A stretch of 15,249 bases of DNA from Fen-671 sp035502515 (GTDB lineage Bacteria; Actinomycetota; Acidimicrobiia; Acidimicrobiales; Palsa-688). Shown here piece after piece: positions 11,661 through 15,249 of the stretch. Where the stretch lies: the NCBI GenBank assembly GCA_035502515.1, contig DATJUH010000109.1, positions 1 through 15,249 of the forward strand. Direction: 5' to 3'. The first letter of the stretch is position 1, and every line of letters starts with the position of its first letter. The position numbers were made by a program, and so were the translations under genes. Under the pieces are notes generated by a model. That model was not told where the DNA came from. It worked only from the letters and a program-made list of their open reading frames with translations, and made no database searches.

Positions 11661-13226
11661 ATGGCTCTTGAGGGGGCCGGCCGCGCTCTGAGGAACGGAC
11701 GCCCTACCAACAAGAGCTGGGCGTTGGCCGCCGTTTGCGCAGTGCTCTTCCTCACGTTCCTCGACACGACGATCGTGAGCGTGGCGCTGGCCGCCATTCA
11801 GTCCGGGCTCCATGCCGGGGTTACTCAGCTCCAGTGGGTGGTGAACGGGTACGCTCTCACCTTTGCCAGCCTCATGATGATGGCCGGTTTGCTGTCTGAC
11901 CGCCTGGGCCGCAAGCGAGTAATGCTCTCAGGTCTTGGCATCTTTGCCGCCGGCTCTTTGCTGGGCGCCTTGGCGCCCACACCGTCAGTCCTCATCGGTG
12001 CCCGGGTGCTTATGGGCGTCGGGGCGGCGGCCTCAGAACCGGGGACGCTCTCGGTCATCCGCCATCTGTACCCTGACCGCGCCCAGCGGGCGCGAGCCTT
12101 CGGGGCGTGGGCCGCCGTGTCAGGATTGGCCCTCGCCCTCGGCCCCTTGGTCGGTGGGCTCCTCGTTGGGGCAGGAAGTTGGCGGGACGTGTTCTGGTTC
12201 AACGTGGCCGCGGCCACAGTGGTCATAGCTTCGGCCGCGCTGGTCGTACCCGAAAGTTCCGACCCTCAGTCAGGTCCCCTGGACATAGCCGGGCTGGTCA
12301 CGGGAGCCGCAGGGCTGAGCGCACTGACCTTTGCCGTCATCCTTGGAGAAACCTACGGATACACCTCCTCCCTTGTCATCTCCCTGTTCGGCGTCGGGCT
12401 GGTCAGCCTCGTCGGCTTCACGCAGATCGAGCGGAAAGCCGCGGACCCGCTGCTGGAAGTGGCTTATTTCCGTTGTCCCGCCTTCTCGGGCTCGCTGATC
12501 GTTGTATTCGTGCTGTTCTTTGGCATATTCTCGATCTTCTTCTTCACGGCGCTCTATCTGGGCGCCGTCGTGGGTTACTCCGCTTTTCGCATCGCGCTCG
12601 AGTTCCTGCCCATGACGGTGGCCATGATTATTGGCGCCGCCCTGGCCGGCCGCCAGGTCGCACTCCGGGGACCACGGTTGGCCATGGCCGAAGGGAGCGC
12701 GCTGGCCGGCGTCGGGATCCTGTTGTCGGACGTGCTACTTCACGTCACTGTCCCCTCTGTCTGGCTCATGGCTACCCTCGCATTGGCGGGCTTCGGATTT
12801 GGCACCTGCGTGGTCCCTGTCACGTCGGTGGTAATGGGCACCGTGCGTCCCGAACGCTCGGGGATGGCGGCGTCGGCCACCAACACCAGCCGCGAGCTCG
12901 GCGCCGTCTTCGGTGTGGCCGTGCTCGGGGCGCTGGTAAATGCCCACCTCACCGCCGATCTCACCCACCGCCTACGGGCCCTGCGAGTTCCCTCGAATTT
13001 CTTCTCGGTGATCATAAACGCCATCGAGGCCGGCATCGTCCCGAAAGGCGCGCAGGGCGGGTCGATCGAGACCAAGGTGTTCGAGGCGGCTTATGGGGCT
13101 TTCCGAGACGGCCTCGACCAGGCCTTGCTCGTCTCCGGGGTGTCGCTCCTCGTTGTCTCTCTAATCGCGGCAGCCACCCTCGGGGGCGCACACAATCCCG
13201 ACACGAACCCGATGCCCTGCCCGTGA
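11661..13226 (+). CDS. MFS drug exporter, DHA2 (EmrB/QacA) family, second copy
   Basis: The 521-residue protein has 14-helix DHA2 architecture: LDTTIVSVAL in TM1 (34-43), DRLGRKR motif A (80-86), GPLVGG motif C (161-166) and a second half starting near residue 250. It is clearly a different protein from the exporter at 2811-4409, though of the same family. DHA2 members are proton-driven exporters of drugs or metabolites. The ATG has AGGGA only a few bases upstream, a short spacing. It is divergent from the XRE gene, and the 124-base gap holds the paired 18-base sites. A TAGGCT at 11616-11621 could be its -10 box. The C-terminus is extended by a short Pro/Asp-rich tail. Substrate is unknown. 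Confidence 0.93.
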   Translation: MALEGAGRALRNGRPTNKSWALAAVCAVLFLTFLDTTIVSVALAAIQSGLHAGVTQLQWVVNGYALTFASLMMMAGLLSDRLGRKRVMLSGLGIFAAGSLLGALAPTPSVLIGARVLMGVGAAASEPGTLSVIRHLYPDRAQRARAFGAWAAVSGLALALGPLVGGLLVGAGSWRDVFWFNVAAATVVIASAALVVPESSDPQSGPLDIAGLVTGAAGLSALTFAVILGETYGYTSSLVISLFGVGLVSLVGFTQIERKAADPLLEVAYFRCPAFSGSLIVVFVLFFGIFSIFFFTALYLGAVVGYSAFRIALEFLPMTVAMIIGAALAGRQVALRGPRLAMAEGSALAGVGILLSDVLLHVTVPSVWLMATLALAGFGFGTCVVPVTSVVMGTVRPERSGMAASATNTSRELGAVFGVAVLGALVNAHLTADLTHRLRALRVPSNFFSVIINAIEAGIVPKGAQGGSIETKVFEAAYGAFRDGLDQALLVSGVSLLVVSLIAAATLGGAHNPDTNPMPCP

Positions 13227-13266
13227 CCGAGCCATCGTCCCGGACATGGTTGACACCGACAAAAGG

Positions 13267-13272
13267 TATAAC
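13267..13272 (+). promoter_or_regulatory. -10 box for a leaderless Mtb12-like transcript
   Basis: TATAAC ends 6 bases before the ATG at 13279, so transcription would start at the start codon. No ribosome binding site is present. A TTGACA lies upstream (13250-13255) but at 11 bases, too close for a standard -35. Confidence 0.45.
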
Positions 13273-13278
13273 TCGAAC

Positions 13279-13725
13279 ATGACGACAAGAAATCGAAAAG
13301 CCTTGACGGGCGCCTTCCTGTTGGTTTTTGCCGCCAGCTTCCCTCTCGCCGCCGGGCCCGCCGTTGCCGAGAGCACGTCGACGACAGCCAAGATCACGGC
13401 CGACTGGGAAGCCTTCTTCTCCGGCACCACCACCGCCAAGCGCAAAATCGCCCTCGTCCAGGACGGCCCGGACTTCGCAAAGATAATAAAATCTCAGGCG
13501 ACCAGCCCAATAGCCGAGAGCGTAACCGCCAGGGTGTCCAAGGTGGTAGTGGGCTCAAAAAAGACAGCCACAGTGCATTACTCGGTGAACCTGGGCGGAA
13601 AGCCGGCTCTGACCAACCAAAAAGGGGAGGCTGTCTTCCAGAGCGGTACCTGGAAAGTCGGAGCGCAGAGCTTTTGCTCGCTCCTGGCCCTCGAACAGGT
13701 GAAGCCGGCGGTGTGCTCGAAGTGA
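13279..13725 (+). CDS. Secreted Mtb12-like protein
   Basis: The 148-residue product begins with a clear Sec signal peptide: MTTRNRK, a hydrophobic core, and PAVA before the likely cut at about residue 31. The mature part is one small domain. It has ADWEAFFSGTTTAKRKIALV, QDGPDFAKIIKSQATSPIAE, a VTARVSKVVVG strand, TVHYSVNLGGKPALTNQKGE, and FQSGTWKVGAQSFCSLLAL. This is the pattern of the low-molecular-weight antigen Mtb12/CFP-2 family (NTF2-like fold), secreted or wall-associated proteins of actinobacteria with no known enzymatic role. Two Cys near the C-terminus (in SFCSLL and AVCSK) could form a disulfide. I chose ATG 13279 over an earlier GTG-type start because it gives a proper signal peptide and fits the leaderless promoter. 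It seems to be transcribed alone. Confidence 0.8.
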   Translation: MTTRNRKALTGAFLLVFAASFPLAAGPAVAESTSTTAKITADWEAFFSGTTTAKRKIALVQDGPDFAKIIKSQATSPIAESVTARVSKVVVGSKKTATVHYSVNLGGKPALTNQKGEAVFQSGTWKVGAQSFCSLLALEQVKPAVCSK

Positions 13726-13749
13726 CGGTCGACTGAGCTACCAGCGACG

Positions 13750-13786
13750 AGGCCCGGGGCCTTGCTGTAAGCGACGGGGCCGGGCC
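13750..13786. terminator. Hairpins between convergent genes
   Basis: A small AGGCC-CGG-GGCCT hairpin (13750-13762) can be replaced by a longer pairing of GGCCCGG (13751-13757) with CCGGGCC (13780-13786). They lie between the convergent Mtb12-like and STAS genes. There is no T-run, so this is a moderate-to-weak call. Confidence 0.4.
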
Positions 13787-13791
13787 AAAAC

Positions 13792-14139
13792 TCAAGCGGC
13801 GGCGGGCAAAGTCGAGAAGTAATGTTCGGCCTCATCGAGGCTGGTGGTTACGGCCACGGACCGGTCGATGGCGGTGAGGTGGAGCGCCCTGCGCACGGCA
13901 GGGCACGGCCGGCTGATGACAGCGTCGCCGCCGCTCTCCCTGATCCGCCGAACGGCGCCCAGCAGGGCTCCCAGCCCGAAGGAGTCGACGAAAGAGACTT
14001 GGCCCAGGTCAAATATTACGCTTTGGCCCCGGCCGATGCCGGCCACCAGGGATCGGAAACCGGCTACCGTCGCGCTTTCCAGATTGCCCTGAACACAACA
14101 ATGGACCGGGGACTTGGCCCGTCTGATCTTGGTGACCAC
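13792..14139 (-). CDS. STAS-domain anti-sigma-factor antagonist
   Basis: The 115-residue protein is a single STAS domain like SpoIIAA and RsbV: a strand region VHCCVQGNLESATV, then SVIFDLGQVSFVDSFGLGAL, then RRIRESGGDAVISRPCPAVR and a final helix. Ser53, right after the Asp in VDSFGLG, matches the Ser that is phosphorylated by the cognate anti-sigma kinase in SpoIIAA. The unphosphorylated protein binds the anti-sigma factor and frees the sigma factor. No kinase or sigma-factor gene is seen nearby, so the partner is elsewhere. The GTG start has an excellent AAGGAG 5 bases upstream. A TAGCAT a little further upstream on the minus strand may be the -10. The C-terminus is Ala-rich and short. Confidence 0.9.
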   Translation of the reverse strand: MVTKIRRAKSPVHCCVQGNLESATVAGFRSLVAGIGRGQSVIFDLGQVSFVDSFGLGALLGAVRRIRESGGDAVISRPCPAVRRALHLTAIDRSVAVTTSLDEAEHYFSTLPAAA

Positions 14140-14159
14140 AGCAACTCCTTTTGGTTTAT

Positions 14160-14603
14160 GCTAAATGGCGCACATTGCCAGTTTGCGGGCACCACATTAA
14201 TGCGCTCGCGCTATTTCCTGAAAGATAAAGATAAGGTAGGCCGGTGCCCAGAGGAAGGGTGAATGGGCGCCTAGGGACGCTCAGAAGGTACCGGCTCCCA
14301 GGCCTTTCTTCGGGCCCGGTCGGGTCGAGCGGTGACCTTTGCGCGCCCGGGTAAAGACAACCGCACCTGGCGCCCGAGGTCCGGGGCTCAAACCGTGGCC
14401 AGCCGGTGCAGAGACCGGAGCATAGAACGGTCATCCGTCAAATCATGACGCGCCGGCCTGTGCGCCGGCTCAAAGCTCCCTTGGAACATCCTCCGCCGCA
14501 GGATGAGCCGGTACCGGCCTGCGCGGCGCCGGGTGCACCTACGGGCGTGTCCCGGTCCAAGCAGAGGCCGTGCCGCCGGTTATATGGTGGCGAGCGGCGG
14601 GGC
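14160..14603. other. Long gap between ClC and STAS genes, no gene seen
   Basis: About 440 bases hold no ORF with protein-like composition. The part next to STAS (14160-14240) is AT-richer and should carry its promoter. The rest is GC-rich, with several short stems: CCGGT/ACCGG at 14403-14418 and GCCGGC/GCCGGC at 14452-14469. These could be the ClC terminator or part of a structured leader for the STAS gene. I recognise no known riboswitch or tRNA. Confidence 0.4.
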
Positions 14604-15249
14604 TTATGTCGATGACGTGACTACGGGTGAAAGCGCCGCCGAGTGCCGTGCCGGCAAACGGGCCGAATAGATCGAGTACCCGTCAACGTGACGGGCCACC
14701 AGGGTGGCAATGACGGTAGCAGCCATCATCGGGACGACGAGAGAGAAACCACTATGAGTCAGTTCGAGCACGAGGGCGAGAGCGGCCAGCGGCGCTTGCA
14801 TCGACGCTCCCACCATCGCCGCGGCGGCAACCATGGCGAAAGCTCCGGCAGGTGAACCGGGCCAAAAGTGCGACCACACCAGGCCCGACAAGGCCCCGAA
14901 GGCAGCGCCGGTGCTAAGCGTAGGAGTGAACAAACCACCCGCCGCACCGCTCTTAAGACAGGCCGCCGTGACCAGGGGCTTCAGCATGGAAAGAGCCAAA
15001 AACAGCAGCAGTGTACCCTGGCCTATGAAGGCGTCATGGGCCATGTCCTGGCCATTGCCAAATAATTGGGGGTAAGCAAAGCCGATCAGACCAAGGGCGC
15101 CGAAGGCAACGAACATAGCCGGGACCAGTTTGATCCCCGAGGTGCGGTGGAAAGAGACCCAGCCGATCAGCCGGATATAGCCTGAGGCCAGCAACCCGAC
15201 GACAGGCCCGATCAGCAGCGCACAGATCATCAGCGTGGCGGTGAAACGG
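14604..15249 (-). CDS. ClC family chloride channel/antiporter, C-terminal half (partial)
   Basis: The frame is open to the end of the window, so the N-terminal half, with the GSGIP and GKEGP-type motifs, is missing from view. The visible 214 residues contain membrane helices with LIGPVVGLLASGYIRLIGW, the GNGQDM segment, then KPLVTAACLKSGAAGGLFTP and TLSTGAAFGAL. GGLFTP is the ClC GxFxP-type selectivity motif. Helices with MVGASMQAPLAALALVLELT follow, which is also characteristic. Bacterial ClC proteins are dimers that exchange chloride for protons or conduct chloride. The protein ends soon after the last helix, with a short tail and no CBS domains. It lies on the same strand as STAS, but the 464-base gap argues against a common operon. 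Confidence 0.9.
   Translation of the reverse strand, partial: RFTATLMICALLIGPVVGLLASGYIRLIGWVSFHRTSGIKLVPAMFVAFGALGLIGFAYPQLFGNGQDMAHDAFIGQGTLLLFLALSMLKPLVTAACLKSGAAGGLFTPTLSTGAAFGALSGLVWSHFWPGSPAGAFAMVAAAAMVGASMQAPLAALALVLELTHSGFSLVVPMMAATVIATLVARHVDGYSIYSARLPARHSAALSPVVTSST

Noticed and set aside
13246..13278. Earlier GTG-type start for the Mtb12-like protein
   Set aside because: It would place charged residues before the signal peptide and put the -10 box inside the coding sequence.
14280..14425. tRNA-like or riboswitch-like fold
   Set aside because: A GGTCCGGGGCTCAAACC stretch recalls a T-arm, but no acceptor, D-arm or anticodon arm could be paired around it, and no known riboswitch core was recognised.
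14156..14434. Minus-strand 92-codon ORF between ClC and STAS
   Set aside because: Cys/Pro/Arg-rich with no family match, and it covers the probable promoter of the STAS gene.

Overview
The window is high-GC DNA with dense gene packing, GTG and TTG starts, -10 boxes of the TANNNT type placed so that transcripts would be leaderless, and several actinobacterial families: an Mtb12-like secreted protein, an L,D-transpeptidase with a TTTSTTAPPP linker, DUF427, DUF4185 and DHA2 exporters. This points to an actinomycete-type bacterium (Actinomycetota). Acidimicrobiia is my guess, by feel of the secreted proteins only. No rRNA, tRNA, CRISPR array, insertion sequence or phage gene was recognised.

Layout. 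(1) 1-2030: the 3' end of a GH6 cellulase, an approximately 760-base stretch of partly lower GC with two tiny tandem ORFs, and a DUF4185 gene that looks truncated at its N-terminus. (2) 2065-4409: a TetR-type repressor divergent from a 14-helix DHA2 drug exporter, with an inverted-repeat operator lying on the exporter's -10 box, then a strong terminator hairpin. (3) 4590-8266: the centrepiece, a five-gene operon in which every junction is a 4-base start/stop overlap: pspA, an unrecognised 140-aa protein, and three different proteins that each carry two YbjQ-type (UPF0145, PF01906) domains. It is followed by two families of short tandem repeats. (4) 8641-10340, minus strand: DUF427 and a secreted YkuD L,D-transpeptidase. 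(5) 10480-11536, minus strand: a small operon of XRE regulator, small membrane protein (apparently frameshifted) and a VOC/glyoxalase-like protein. (6) 11661-13226: a second DHA2 exporter divergent from the XRE gene, with two near-identical 18-base sites in the shared intergenic region. (7) 13279-13725: an Mtb12-like secreted protein. (8) 13792-15249, minus strand: a STAS anti-sigma-factor antagonist and the C-terminal half of a ClC chloride channel/exchanger that runs off the window.

How the parts may work together. Much of the window concerns the envelope and stress: two regulated multidrug exporters, a PspA membrane-stress operon, a peptidoglycan cross-linking enzyme, a STAS switch protein and a ClC channel. 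The most novel item is the PspA operon. PspA/IM30 is an established membrane-remodelling ESCRT-III relative and YbjQ domains form ring-like oligomers of unknown role. Six YbjQ domains in three translationally coupled proteins behind PspA is an arrangement I do not know as a described system; a joint envelope-stress function is inference.
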